A stretch of 64,000 bases of DNA from Paenibacillus segetis. GTDB taxonomy: Bacteria > Bacillota > Bacilli > Paenibacillales > Paenibacillaceae. The notes under the pieces were generated by a model. It did no database searches, was not told the DNA's origin, and was given only the letters and a program-made list of their open reading frames with translations. Made by a program: the position numbers and the translations under genes. The DNA lies in NCBI RefSeq assembly GCF_014639155.1, contig NZ_BMFT01000001.1:1116001-1180000 (forward strand), read 5' to 3'. Every line of letters starts with the position of its first letter. Position 1 is the stretch's first letter. Positions 45,005 to 53,483 of this stretch are shown piece after piece.

Positions 45005-45775
45005 TTATTTAATTGCGATAATTTGTTGGAGGTTTCTAGAATCACCACGTATCTTGATCTCAGCCGAGTTTAACTGTGATGAACCATCACCATCAAGGAA
45101 AATGCCTTCCTTCTTAGATCCTGGAGCAATCGTGTTCTGAATTGCGTCTCTGAACTCTTCAGCCGTACAGTGAGTAGGTGTAACGATGAGCCATAATAAT
45201 CCCGAATCGTCGTATACAAGTCCGGAACGAAGTCGTCTCTCGTCGGGAGCAGGAAGGTGCTCCTGTTCCATGGTAGTACTCCAATTAGCTTCGTCTTGTA
45301 GACTCATGCTTACTCCACCTTGGGCAAAATACTGGCCACGGTCCCTAACATCAATCTCATCCGCAGAGGAAACAACCTGTATGGAGAAACGCCCTGCGAC
45401 TTCATCCCATACGAGTGTACCTCGTTTATATTTGGCATTGAACCATCCAGAACCGAATTCTCGGACAGCCCCTTTAACGGGTACATCATTGTTCACAGCG
45501 ATGGACAAGACAGCGTCCTCATAAAAGAAACCACCGTTCATTCCATAAAGGTGATATTCATTTAGCGGACGTTCAGCGGCCCGTAGCTCAATGGATTCTG
45601 GCTTAACAACAAGCGCATGAATCTTAATTCCTTGGGCGTCTTCTGCTTCATGATAAGTATAAGCATGGGGAAGAAGGTAGGCTCTTCCCCATAACATCAT
45701 GAGTACAATACAGAAGGTAATAGCGATGATAGAAGTTGTGGCGATTCCTGTTCGACGTAACTCAGTCTTTAACAT
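45005..45775 (-). CDS. NAGPA-like phosphodiester glycosidase domain protein
   Basis: A 256-residue membrane-anchored protein: a single N-terminal hydrophobic helix (about residues 13-33), then an extracellular domain. GMNGGFF, RSGLVYDDSGLLWLIVT and the C-terminal FLDGDGSSQL blocks match the phosphodiester glycosidase (NAGPA/DUF2233) family. Bacterial members are thought to act on sugar-phosphodiester bonds in wall polymers or capsules. The ATG at 45775 overlaps the end of the M42 peptidase gene, with no clear ribosome binding site, so translational coupling is likely; a TTG at 45784 is an alternative start. Confidence 0.82.
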   Translation of the reverse strand: MLKTELRRTGIATTSIIAITFCIVLMMLWGRAYLLPHAYTYHEAEDAQGIKIHALVVKPESIELRAAERPLNEYHLYGMNGGFFYEDAVLSIAVNNDVPVKGAVREFGSGWFNAKYKRGTLVWDEVAGRFSIQVVSSADEIDVRDRGQYFAQGGVSMSLQDEANWSTTMEQEHLPAPDERRLRSGLVYDDSGLLWLIVTPTHCTAEEFRDAIQNTIAPGSKKEGIFLDGDGSSQLNSAEIKIRGDSRNLQQIIAIK

Positions 45776-46799
45776 ATGCGGCAAGAAGTCGCGTCGTATT
45801 CAGAATGGCTTGCTTATGAGTTCGCTCCATAGCGTGAGAAGCATGAACGCCTGGTCCTATAAGAGCGGCGCGGATATTATTCCCACCAGACAAAGCGGCG
45901 GAAGCATCAGAACCGTAGTGCGGGTAAATATCAACCGCATAAGGAATGTTCAGTTCTTTAGCAAGCTCAATGAGTTTACCTGTCATTTCATAATCATAAG
46001 GTCCACTGGAATCCTTGGCACAAATAGAAACATCGGTTTCTTTGCAGCTTAAGTCGTCACCCATAGCTCCCATGTCTACGGCGATCATTTCGTTGATGCC
46101 ATTAGGTATCCACGATGCCCCATGTCCAACTTCCTCATAATTCGAGATGAGGAACACTAGATCATGACGAGGTACCCAACCTTCACGTTTACTTGATTCA
46201 AGCAGTCCAAACAGCGCAGCCACACTCGCTTTATCATCCAAATGACGAGATTTCACATAACCGCTAGGTGTAACCACTGCACGGGCATCGAAGGAGATGA
46301 AGTCTCCCGCAGAAATTCCCAACTTGAGAACATCTTCTTTATTCTCAACCATTTCATCGATTCGCACTTCCATATTACTTTCGATCCGTTTGAAGTCCCG
46401 CGCATCACTGTATACATGAACAGATGGATGGGTCGAGAGAATGGTCCCGCTATACGTATTACCACTGCGAGTATGAATGGTGCAGTATTCGTTCTCGATG
46501 CTGTGCATCATGAATCCACCTACGGAAGTGATGGCTAGCGTACCTCGTGAGGTCACAGAACGTACCATGGCACCAAGGGTGTCCACGTGAGCGCTGAGAC
46601 CGATAACTCTAGAGGAATCCTTACCTTTCAAGGTCAGGATTGCGCCGCCTTTCTCATTTTGAGAAAAAGGGATATCCAGAGTCTGTGCTTCGGATTGAAT
46701 TAATTTCATAATGTCATGGGTGAACCCGCTTGGGCTAGGGGTTTGTAGTAACTTAGTTAGTAAGTTCAAAATATAAGTTTCATTAAGTTGTATGCTCAA
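45762..46799 (-). CDS. M42 family metallo-aminopeptidase (YsdC/FrvX type)
   Basis: A 345-residue cocatalytic metallopeptidase. Metal and catalytic residues appear as LSAHVDTLGAMV (His, Asp), RHLDDKASVAAL (Asp), NYEEVGHGAS (catalytic and ligand Glu), VDMGAMGDD (Asp) and GPGVHASHAMERTH (His). Members are cytoplasmic TET-like aminopeptidases or glucanase-associated proteins. The TTG start has AGGAGG about 9 bases upstream. It overlaps the downstream NAGPA-like gene by 14 bases. Confidence 0.9.
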   Translation of the reverse strand: MSIQLNETYILNLLTKLLQTPSPSGFTHDIMKLIQSEAQTLDIPFSQNEKGGAILTLKGKDSSRVIGLSAHVDTLGAMVRSVTSRGTLAITSVGGFMMHSIENEYCTIHTRSGNTYSGTILSTHPSVHVYSDARDFKRIESNMEVRIDEMVENKEDVLKLGISAGDFISFDARAVVTPSGYVKSRHLDDKASVAALFGLLESSKREGWVPRHDLVFLISNYEEVGHGASWIPNGINEMIAVDMGAMGDDLSCKETDVSICAKDSSGPYDYEMTGKLIELAKELNIPYAVDIYPHYGSDASAALSGGNNIRAALIGPGVHASHAMERTHKQAILNTTRLLAAYVKD

Positions 46800-46851
46800 T
46801 TCTGGAAGCCTCCTATTGATTACAGTTCATGATTAATCCAATACTGCGAGT

Positions 46852-47172
46852 TTAGTGTTCTGGTGTTGGTTCTTCTGTAGGTAACTTAGCTGTATCAGCT
46901 TCTGGAGCAACATATCCAGTAGCTTCTTGAATATGTACAAGCTTGGCTTTTAAGGTCTTGATTTCTCTTTGCAGTCGGTATCCACGGTAAATGCCAAAGG
47001 AACCAACAATAATCCCTCCAAGCAATGTGCAGCCGAGAATCAGCAAGATGAGCGGTACATCTACAGAACCTGCGAGCAAATTAACTTGTACTGGATCGAC
47101 ATTAATGACGGCAAATACAGCCGTAATGAGCGCAAAAATAAGCGCGAGGATCAGGGACCACTGAATTTTCAC
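46852..47172 (-). CDS. LapA domain-containing small membrane protein
   Basis: A 106-residue protein with two membrane helices (about residues 5-22 and 40-62), then a helical cytoplasmic region and an acidic tail. The block FAVINVDPVQVNLLAGSVDVPL and LLGGIIVGS match the LapA (YciS/DUF1049) domain, known in Gram-negatives for LPS assembly; its role in Firmicutes is unknown. GGAGG is about 11 bases before the ATG. Its promoter lies within an inverted repeat at 47201-47240. Confidence 0.85.
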   Translation of the reverse strand: MKIQWSLILALIFALITAVFAVINVDPVQVNLLAGSVDVPLILLILGCTLLGGIIVGSFGIYRGYRLQREIKTLKAKLVHIQEATGYVAPEADTAKLPTEEPTPEH

Positions 47173-47200
47173 TGGGAAACGCCTCCTTTATCATATTGAC

Positions 47201-47240
47201 AGTATAAAATCCCCCACTCATAGGAGCAAGGGATTTTATA
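47201..47240 (-). promoter_or_regulatory. lapA promoter inside an 11-bp inverted repeat
   Basis: On the minus strand TTGCTC (47229-47224) and TATACT (47206-47201) are 17 bases apart. The region carries inverted arms TATAAAATCCC (47203-47213) and GGGATTTTATA (47230-47240) flanking the spacer. The arms may be an operator, or a terminator hairpin for the pepF transcript, which ends 109 bases earlier. Confidence 0.5.
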
Positions 47241-47348
47241 ACAGTCACTTCAAAACATCGTCATCTTTTGATCACGAAGCAAAGCAATGCAGCGGAATCG
47301 ACATCGAATCTTGAATTCCCTATCTTCATTCAACCATTGAACATTGGA

Positions 47349-49139
47349 TTACTTCGTTAAGTTCTCCATTTGTTCGATCAATTCCTCAAAGACGTTCATT
47401 GCGTCACGAATCGGTTGTGGTGAGGACATATCGACACCGGCTTTATTAAGGATGTTGATGGAGTAATCACTACCACCGCTCTTTAGGAAACCGAGATAGC
47501 GGTCCACAGCTGGTTTACCTTCTTCAAGAATTTGCTTCGAGAAGCTCGTGGCTGCAGAGAAGCCTGTAGCATATTTATATACATAGAAGCTGTTGTAGAA
47601 ATGAGGGATTCTTGCCCATTCCATTTCAATCTCCTGATCTACAGCCATTTCTTTACCATGATACTTGACGTTGAGGTCATAGTATATGGATGATAATTCT
47701 TGTGGTGTCAATGAAATACCAGCTTCAGCCCGTTCGTGAATGATCTTCTCAAATTCAGCAAACATGGTTTGACGGAATATCGTTGTCCGGAACTGATCAG
47801 CGTAGTATGTCAGCAGGTATAGCTTTTGTTTTGGATCCGTCGATTTCTTGAGCAGATAATCCATCAGCAATGCTTCATTCGTCGTCGAGGCTACTTCGGC
47901 GAGGAAAATGGTGTACTGCGCATCGCGATATGGCAAGTTCTCATCAGAGAAATAGGAATGAAGAGCATGACCCATCTCATGGGCTAGCGTGAACATACTG
48001 TTCAAGTTCTCATTGTGATTGAGCAATACGTAAGGGTGGGTACCGTAAGCTCCCCAGCTATAAGCGCCCGTACGTTTGCCTTCATTCTCGTAGACATCGA
48101 TCCAGCGATTGTTGAAACCATCGCGCAACGCACTAAGGTAGTTTTCACCTAGAGGCTTCAGCGCATCTTCAATCGTTTTCTTAGCTTCATCATAAGTGAT
48201 GTCCCACTTGTATTCTTCCACTAAAGGAGCAAACAAATCGTACATGTGAAGCTCATCAACGCCAAGCAGTTTTTTGCGTAGTTTCATATAACGATGTAGA
48301 AGCGGTAGGTTCTCATGAATCGTGTCGATTAGGTTCGTATACACTTCTTTCGGGATGTTGTCTCCATAGAGAGACATTTCCAACACCGATGGATATTTGC
48401 GAACTTGAGAATAGAAAATATTTTTATTTACATTGGCATTTAGCGTAGCTGCAATCGTATTCTTTTGCTTGCCGTAGGTCTCGTAGATGGCTTTAAAAGC
48501 ACGACGACGTACGTCACGGTTTGGATTTTCCAAGAACTGAATGTAGCTACCATGTGTAAGGTCGACTTCGTTGCCGTTCTCATCCTTTATCTTTGGAAAC
48601 TTGATGTCAGCATTGTTGATCATACCGAAAATTTGCTGTGGAGCCTGTGAGAGGTTGCCAACTTGTGCAAGCAATGCTTCCTCAGTTTTGCTAAGTACAT
48701 GAGCTTTCTCACGTTTGATTTCTTGTAAAGTGAATTTGTATGGCGCTAGATCAGGGTGCTCAATCAATTTATCTAAATCTTGCTCGGGTAGAGACAGAAT
48801 TTCCGGTGTGATAAAAGAAAGTGCCTCGCTGATATCCACGCTAAGTTTTTTCGCTTTTTGTACAAGTGCTTGGTATGTAGGGTTGGTTGTATCTTCATCG
48901 TGATTCAGATGGGCATATACGTACAACCGTTCAATTTCCAAAGACAATTTATCTTCTAGAGTAAATAATTCTTTGATACTCTGAGGATTATCCAGTTTGC
49001 CTTCAAATTCGGAAGCTTTATCTTTCAGTTTCTTCAAATCATCATAGGCCTGATCCCAAGCTTTCTGATTCTCAAACAAGTCCTCTAGTTTCCATTTGTT
49101 CTCTGTTTCGACTTCGGAACGTTTCGGTAATGTGCTCAT
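47349..49139 (-). CDS. pepF: Oligoendopeptidase F (M3 family); possible longer form from 49262
   Basis: A 596-residue M3B zinc oligopeptidase in the form chosen here. The zinc site HExxH is in TLAHEMGHALHSYF (about residue 385) and the third ligand Glu in FLAEVASTTNEALL. GAGGAGG lies 7 bases before ATG 49139, and the protein then begins MSTLPKRSEVE, typical of the family. An in-frame ATG at 49262 has its own AAAGGGAG and would add 41 residues that look like a signal peptide (LLPLLLSCSLLVAAV then DSTA-KK). Either or both may be used, giving cytoplasmic and exported forms. Confidence 0.93.
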   Translation of the reverse strand: MSTLPKRSEVETENKWKLEDLFENQKAWDQAYDDLKKLKDKASEFEGKLDNPQSIKELFTLEDKLSLEIERLYVYAHLNHDEDTTNPTYQALVQKAKKLSVDISEALSFITPEILSLPEQDLDKLIEHPDLAPYKFTLQEIKREKAHVLSKTEEALLAQVGNLSQAPQQIFGMINNADIKFPKIKDENGNEVDLTHGSYIQFLENPNRDVRRRAFKAIYETYGKQKNTIAATLNANVNKNIFYSQVRKYPSVLEMSLYGDNIPKEVYTNLIDTIHENLPLLHRYMKLRKKLLGVDELHMYDLFAPLVEEYKWDITYDEAKKTIEDALKPLGENYLSALRDGFNNRWIDVYENEGKRTGAYSWGAYGTHPYVLLNHNENLNSMFTLAHEMGHALHSYFSDENLPYRDAQYTIFLAEVASTTNEALLMDYLLKKSTDPKQKLYLLTYYADQFRTTIFRQTMFAEFEKIIHERAEAGISLTPQELSSIYYDLNVKYHGKEMAVDQEIEMEWARIPHFYNSFYVYKYATGFSAATSFSKQILEEGKPAVDRYLGFLKSGGSDYSINILNKAGVDMSSPQPIRDAMNVFEELIEQMENLTK

Positions 49140-49297
49140 TGAAATCCTCCTCAAATTTGTGGAAAATGATGACTGATTATTCTTCTTAGCTGTGCTGTCA
49201 GGCACAGCAGCAACAAGCAAGCTGCAAGATAGCAGAAGGGGAAGCAAGTGGGTACTTTTCATACAGGAATCTCCCTTTCAAAGTCTTGGGGGACCAT

Positions 49298-49334
49298 TAA
49301 AGCATGAGACAAAATTACTTTGACTCATGCTTTA
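49298..49334. repeat. 37-bp inverted repeat upstream of pepF
   Basis: TAAAGCATGAG-A-CAAA pairs with TTTG-A-CTCATGCTTTA around ATTAC: 15 pairs with one A-A mismatch. It lies 36 bases before the upstream pepF start and has no T-run on the minus strand, so a simple terminator for pepF is unlikely. Confidence 0.7.
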
Positions 49335-49398
49335 TTGGCATTTTCCTAGTATGACCCTCTGTAATGCAAAATATTTCCACTGTACTTTTGGAACGAAT

Positions 49399-49572
49399 CT
49401 ACAAGGTCCAAAAGCTGTAAACAATAAGGCAAAAAGCGACTACGACAAAAAGAAGTGTTGTTATGGCTAGGCCGCGTTTCAGCTTTGGAGCAATGTTGTT
49501 TTTACTCATCACAACCACGCCACCTAATGCGAATGCGGATATGATAAAAATAAGAATATTTGAACTATCCAT
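49399..49572 (-). CDS. 57-residue two-helix membrane protein, unknown family
   Basis: A short gene below usual length cut-offs. It encodes two hydrophobic helices (about residues 5-22 and 34-53) separated by a basic loop MSKNNIAPKLKRG, the layout of a small inner-membrane hairpin. AAAGGAG lies upstream, 13 bases before the ATG, which is rather far. It is on the same strand as its neighbours and fills an otherwise empty interval. I do not recognise a family. Confidence 0.6.
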   Translation of the reverse strand: MDSSNILIFIISAFALGGVVVMSKNNIAPKLKRGLAITTLLFVVVAFCLIVYSFWTL

Positions 49573-49622
49573 GAACGTGATTCAACTCCTTTAGATTTAA
49601 ATCCGGGCCTTACTAGAGCTCG

Positions 49623-49856
49623 TTAAACCTGTTTGAAGGCGTTCATGATGTCGTTCCATTCTTCTTCTCTTCCGATGAATTCTTCTTTGGGGAAGTGATT
49701 TTTAGCCCAGTGCATTAATGCAGGACGACTGAGGAACGTATGGGTTTCTTCACCCCACTGGTCAGATATTTCCCGGAGAACAATGTATTTGCCCTGTACT
49801 TCTACAGTTAACATATTCCATTTATCTCTTTTGTATATTTCGTGTTTTTTTATCAT
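49623..49856 (-). CDS. 77-residue protein of unknown function
   Basis: A small acidic/basic mixed protein without membrane helices or signal peptide. Visible segments include VQGKYIVLREISDQWGEE and FPKEEFIGREEEWNDIMNAF. GGAG is about 9 bases before the ATG. It stands between the small membrane protein and the cold-shock gene. I do not recognise a family; coding character looks normal for the neighbourhood. Confidence 0.6.
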   Translation of the reverse strand: MIKKHEIYKRDKWNMLTVEVQGKYIVLREISDQWGEETHTFLSRPALMHWAKNHFPKEEFIGREEEWNDIMNAFKQV

Positions 49857-49985
49857 ATTGTATTGCTCCGATCTCTACATCTAAATAGAAGGTATTTTTA
49901 TGTAAAATGATAACGCAGGCCTGAGCGGAAAGCAAATAAAACAAGGGTAAAAATGATCAAGACAATTTTTCCAAAGTATGACACA

Positions 49986-50014
49986 TTGCATTGTATATGA
50001 CCATATAGTATACT
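49986..50014 (+). promoter_or_regulatory. Promoter of the cold-shock gene
   Basis: TTGCAT and TATACT separated by exactly 17 bases, about 47 bases before the TTG start. The implied 5' leader is about 40 bases. Confidence 0.75.
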
Positions 50015-50060
50015 ATAGTTATTCGTCAACGATGGCGATTATTTTTAGGAGGTTGTTCAT

Positions 50061-50258
50061 TTGAAAGGTACAGTTAAATGGTTTAACGCAGAAAAAGGTT
50101 ACGGTTTTATTCAAGTTGAAGGTGGCGAAGATGTATTCGTACATTTCTCCGCAATTCAAGACGAAGGTTTCAAAACTCTAGATGAAGGCCAAGCCGTTGA
50201 GTTCGATATTACTGACGGTAACCGTGGTCAGCAAGCCGCTAACGTAATCAAATTATAA
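50061..50258 (+). CDS. Cold-shock protein, CspA family
   Basis: A 65-residue single-stranded nucleic acid binding protein of one OB fold. RNP1 is KGYGFI and RNP2 DVFVHFSAI, within [17 protein letters not shown]. It acts as an RNA chaperone in cold and stationary growth. The TTG start has AGGAGG 8 bases upstream. A canonical promoter and a terminator make it a single-gene unit. Confidence 0.95.
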   Translation: MKGTVKWFNAEKGYGFIQVEGGEDVFVHFSAIQDEGFKTLDEGQAVEFDITDGNRGQQAANVIKL

Positions 50259-50315
50259 GACCCCTTCCGGTTAACGGATCACTTATAAAGTTTGGTTCCA
50301 GGCAATGATATGAAA

Positions 50316-50346
50316 GGCACAGCTCGAAAGGGCTGTGTCTTTTTTT
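50316..50346 (+). terminator. Terminator after the cold-shock gene
   Basis: GGCACAGC-n8-GCTGTGTC hairpin followed by seven T. Confidence 0.85.
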
Positions 50347-50510
50347 GGTATGTCGTGAGAGTTGATTATTTGTACTTATTTTCACGATAAGAGTTCTTTC
50401 CTTTTGACCTATTTATAGTGAGAGTGATAAACTATTGAGGTAACTACTTTTTCTGGGAAATCAATTTTGTTGATTTTTGCAGTAATACATTTGGTGGGGA
50501 GCGTTAAGTT

Positions 50511-51254
50511 ATGAAGTTCAAACTATTTAAGGATCGCAAAGGGAAAGCGGATCAAGCGAAGAACAACCAATGGGTTAAGATGAGCCGTGATATTTATATG
50601 CAAGCACGTAAAGGTGGACCCAACCCTGAAGCCAATTTTGGATTGAAGACGGCAATTGCTAATGCTAGAGCTATTAAAATGCCGGCTGATAACATCGAAC
50701 GGGCAATCAAAAAGGCGTCCGGATCAACAGATAGCGTTGAATACGAAGAAATTTACTATGAAGGATACGGCCCAGGTGGAGTAGCGATCATGGTAAAATG
50801 CTTGACGGACAACCGGAACCGGACTGCAGCGGATGTTAGATCTATTTTTAATAAAAGAGGCGGTAACATGGGCGAATCCGGCTGCGTAGCCTATATGTTC
50901 GACCAGAAGGGTATGCTTGTCATTAACCGTGAAGAATTTGAGGATTTGGACGAGGATACGATCATGATGCAAGCACTTGAGGCGGGAGCCGAGGACATGA
51001 ATGTTCATGAGGACAGTTATGAAATACTAACCCATCCACATGAACTAGAAGTAGTAAAAAGTGCATTAGAAGCATCCGGGCTGCAATTTAGTAGTGCAGA
51101 AGTACGCTGGATCCCACAAAATACTGTGGCTGCAGACGGCGAGAATGCTGAGAAGTTGCTTAAAATGATGGATGCATTTGAAGATAATGATGATGTACAG
51201 GACGTGTTCGCTAACTTCGAGATCAGTGAAGAAGAGATGGAGCGTATCGGATAA
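50511..51254 (+). CDS. yebC: YebC/PmpR/TACO1 family protein
   Basis: A 247-residue three-domain protein. The N-terminal helical domain has ANFGLKTAIANARAIKMPADNIERAIKKASG, seen as LKTAIANARAIKMPADNIER; then YEGYGPGGVAIMVKCLTDN and NRTAADVRSIFNKRGG, all family hallmarks. Members were annotated as transcription factors, but bacterial YebC and mitochondrial TACO1 act in translation, relieving ribosome stalling at proline-rich stretches. GGGGAG precedes the ATG. The MKFKLFKDRKGKAD start differs from the usual GHSKWNN start, which suggests the YebC2/YeeI-like branch. Confidence 0.9.
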   Translation: MKFKLFKDRKGKADQAKNNQWVKMSRDIYMQARKGGPNPEANFGLKTAIANARAIKMPADNIERAIKKASGSTDSVEYEEIYYEGYGPGGVAIMVKCLTDNRNRTAADVRSIFNKRGGNMGESGCVAYMFDQKGMLVINREEFEDLDEDTIMMQALEAGAEDMNVHEDSYEILTHPHELEVVKSALEASGLQFSSAEVRWIPQNTVAADGENAEKLLKMMDAFEDNDDVQDVFANFEISEEEMERIG

Positions 51255-51288
51255 GCGACCGATTTATCATCTGGATATACACCTATGG

Positions 51289-51343
51289 AGAGGCTATCCT
51301 TACAAGTAGAGCAAATCTAACTTGAGGGTCAGCCTCTTTTTTA
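51289..51343 (+). terminator. Terminator after yebC
   Basis: AGAGGCT and AGCCTCT arms with partly paired inner region, followed by six T. Confidence 0.65.
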
Positions 51344-51430
51344 TTAAGAAAATGTGATACAGATATTATAGGTGACAGTCAGTTGTCACCTATTGGTTGT
51401 TATGATGTAGGGGAATAGGGAGGATGCAGC

Positions 51431-52393
51431 ATGAAGAGAATGGACCGAATGATGGCGATTCTGATGGCTTTACAGCAGAGATCAGAAACAGCCCAATCTC
51501 TTGCCGACAAATTTGAGGTCTCAAAGCGGACGGTATTACGTGATATGCAGGCTTTATCGGAAATGGGAGTTCCTCTGTACGCTGTGTCAGGTCCAGGAGG
51601 AGGCTACCGGTTAATGGACGGCTTTTATCTTCCGCCTCTGCATTTGGACTGTAACGAAGCGTTAACCGTATTGGTGGCGCTTGATGGGATGGCTAAGTAC
51701 AGTGACGGTCCTTTCCATTCAGCGCACTGGACAGCCATTGATAAAATTCGTGCAGTTCTACCTGAGCAGACACTTCATCAAGTTGGTCCATTGCTTGAGC
51801 ACGTGGAGATGGAGGTTCCCAAACGTCACTTCACAACCCCCCATCTTAACGCAATCATGACCTATGCGGCTAACTCTCAATGGTTAAAAGTAATGTATCG
51901 TTCGCAAAATTATCATCGTAGTCTTGAAATCTTTCCGCAAAGAGTATATGCAGCGCATGGTTTCTGGTACTGTGAAGCTTATTCTCTTGTACACGAAGAA
52001 GTACGGACTTTACGTATTGATCGTATGGAAACAGTTGAGGAGATTGAATATAGGGCTCCCGATTGGGAGAAGAAGGTGACAGAAGAGAACTCGGCACAGG
52101 TTCAATCGGCTTTACAAGATGTTATATACATATTTGCAAGATTGAGTTATCGCGGTGCGCTACTAGCAGAACAGGATCCACATATGGGGCATTTGGTTAA
52201 GCAGGTAGGTGACGAGGAATGGGAAGTAGAATTTCAGTGCCCTCTTTCGGAATGGAATTGGGCGGTATCTTTCTTTTTTAACATGGGATTTGATGCGGAA
52301 GTTATAGAACCACTGCTACTTAGAGAAGAGATTAGAGCACGAGCTAGGCATGTAATGGACAAGTATACCAAAGATGTAGGAGGATCACGATGA
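51431..52393 (+). CDS. WYL-domain transcriptional regulator (YafY type)
   Basis: A 320-residue regulator. The N-terminal HTH (MDRMMAILMALQQRSETAQS, then KFEVSKRTVLRDMQALSEMG) is DeoR/YafY-like; the GPGGGYRLMDGFYLPPLHLD link and the WYL sensor domain in the middle (FPQRVYAAHGFWYCEAYSLVHEE, RTLRIDRMETVE) follow, with a C-terminal WCX extension. WYL domains bind nucleic-acid-like or nucleotide ligands and control repair or defence genes. It overlaps the next gene by 4 bases (ATGA) and so is co-translated with it. Confidence 0.88.
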   Translation: MKRMDRMMAILMALQQRSETAQSLADKFEVSKRTVLRDMQALSEMGVPLYAVSGPGGGYRLMDGFYLPPLHLDCNEALTVLVALDGMAKYSDGPFHSAHWTAIDKIRAVLPEQTLHQVGPLLEHVEMEVPKRHFTTPHLNAIMTYAANSQWLKVMYRSQNYHRSLEIFPQRVYAAHGFWYCEAYSLVHEEVRTLRIDRMETVEEIEYRAPDWEKKVTEENSAQVQSALQDVIYIFARLSYRGALLAEQDPHMGHLVKQVGDEEWEVEFQCPLSEWNWAVSFFFNMGFDAEVIEPLLLREEIRARARHVMDKYTKDVGGSR

Positions 52394-53469
52394 ATCCATG
52401 GCAATATAAAGGAATAATTGCTGAAAGAATGAAGAGACAGGGGTTAGCAGAGCCTTTGGGTGATTCTAAGGATGAGGAGGCATACATTGATTTATTTCGT
52501 TATCTTCAGCCGGTTGCACCTCCGCATTTTACGCGTCCAGGTGATCCTCCAAAGCTTGTCCATCGGACACAATATGATGCTACGGAAATGGCATCTTCAC
52601 TAAGAGAGCGACACTCTCTTGTCAAGGGGCGTTATTTGGGCGGGCGTGTCGGATATGTATTTGAAGATGATCTGAAGTTATACGGCACAGCATTTCGCAA
52701 AGTAATAACTCGTTTCAATCGTGTGCACGAGGATGTACTTAGTGCGATTCGGGAAGCAGGTGGATTGACTAAGGAACAATTGAAGGAGGAACTAGATTAT
52801 CCTGCAGCACATATTGGTAAAGCACTTCAGGATCTACAATGCGCATTCATATTGCAAGAGGATCAGATTGATACGGACTGGGAAACAGGGTGGCTTGATT
52901 TCGCTGAAGAGTGGTTTGAAATCCCTAAGGATCCCGCGAGTCAGGTAGAAGCTCAGATGAAGGTCATACTACGGTTTATTGGATCAATGGTATTTGCAAC
53001 CGAGGGACAAATTAAAAGCTGGTGCAATTTGCCTTCCAAGACGATTAAGGAGCTTGTTCGTCGTTTGGTAGAAGCCGAGAGGTTAGTGTGCATTGAGATT
53101 GAAGGACTAGGCCAAGGGTTGATGCTAGAGAAAGATGTCGCAGTTGGAGATTTTCATTATAGGGAGTGCTCTCGGAGTATTCATATGTTAGACCCAAGCG
53201 ATTTTTTAGTAAGAGCATATTTGGAAGAGTTGAAATCACGATATAAAGGGTTAGAAGTTCTACAGTATTTACTGGTGGATGGCGAGTTTCAAGGTGCTGT
53301 TCTGGGGCATTGGCGGATTGGTCCATATGATGTTGATGATGTCATTTTAGACTTGGATGCTACTGAGGCGGTCTCTAGACAAGATGAAGTGATAACGGCA
53401 ATTCGTAAAATCTATGATCCAGAATCCTGCGCAATATTGCGATATAACGGTGTAGAGATTAATCAATAA
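52390..53469 (+). CDS. Probable AlkZ/YcaQ-like winged-helix protein (tentative)
   Basis: A 359-residue soluble protein. The order of blocks resembles HTH_42/AlkZ DNA glycosylases: LVKGRYLGGRVGYVFEDDLKLYG near residue 80-100, a winged-helix segment ILSAIREAGGLTKEQL-like around 120-150, and a C-terminal MLDPSDFLVRAY then LLVDGEFQGAVLGHWRIGP. The similarity is by pattern only, and I could not confirm the catalytic QxQ/QxD motif. It overlaps the WYL regulator gene by 4 bases and is followed after 14 bases by the toroid gene, so all three form one operon. Confidence 0.5.
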   Translation: MNPWQYKGIIAERMKRQGLAEPLGDSKDEEAYIDLFRYLQPVAPPHFTRPGDPPKLVHRTQYDATEMASSLRERHSLVKGRYLGGRVGYVFEDDLKLYGTAFRKVITRFNRVHEDVLSAIREAGGLTKEQLKEELDYPAAHIGKALQDLQCAFILQEDQIDTDWETGWLDFAEEWFEIPKDPASQVEAQMKVILRFIGSMVFATEGQIKSWCNLPSKTIKELVRRLVEAERLVCIEIEGLGQGLMLEKDVAVGDFHYRECSRSIHMLDPSDFLVRAYLEELKSRYKGLEVLQYLLVDGEFQGAVLGHWRIGPYDVDDVILDLDATEAVSRQDEVITAIRKIYDPESCAILRYNGVEINQ

Positions 53470-53483
53470 AGGGGGTTACATTC

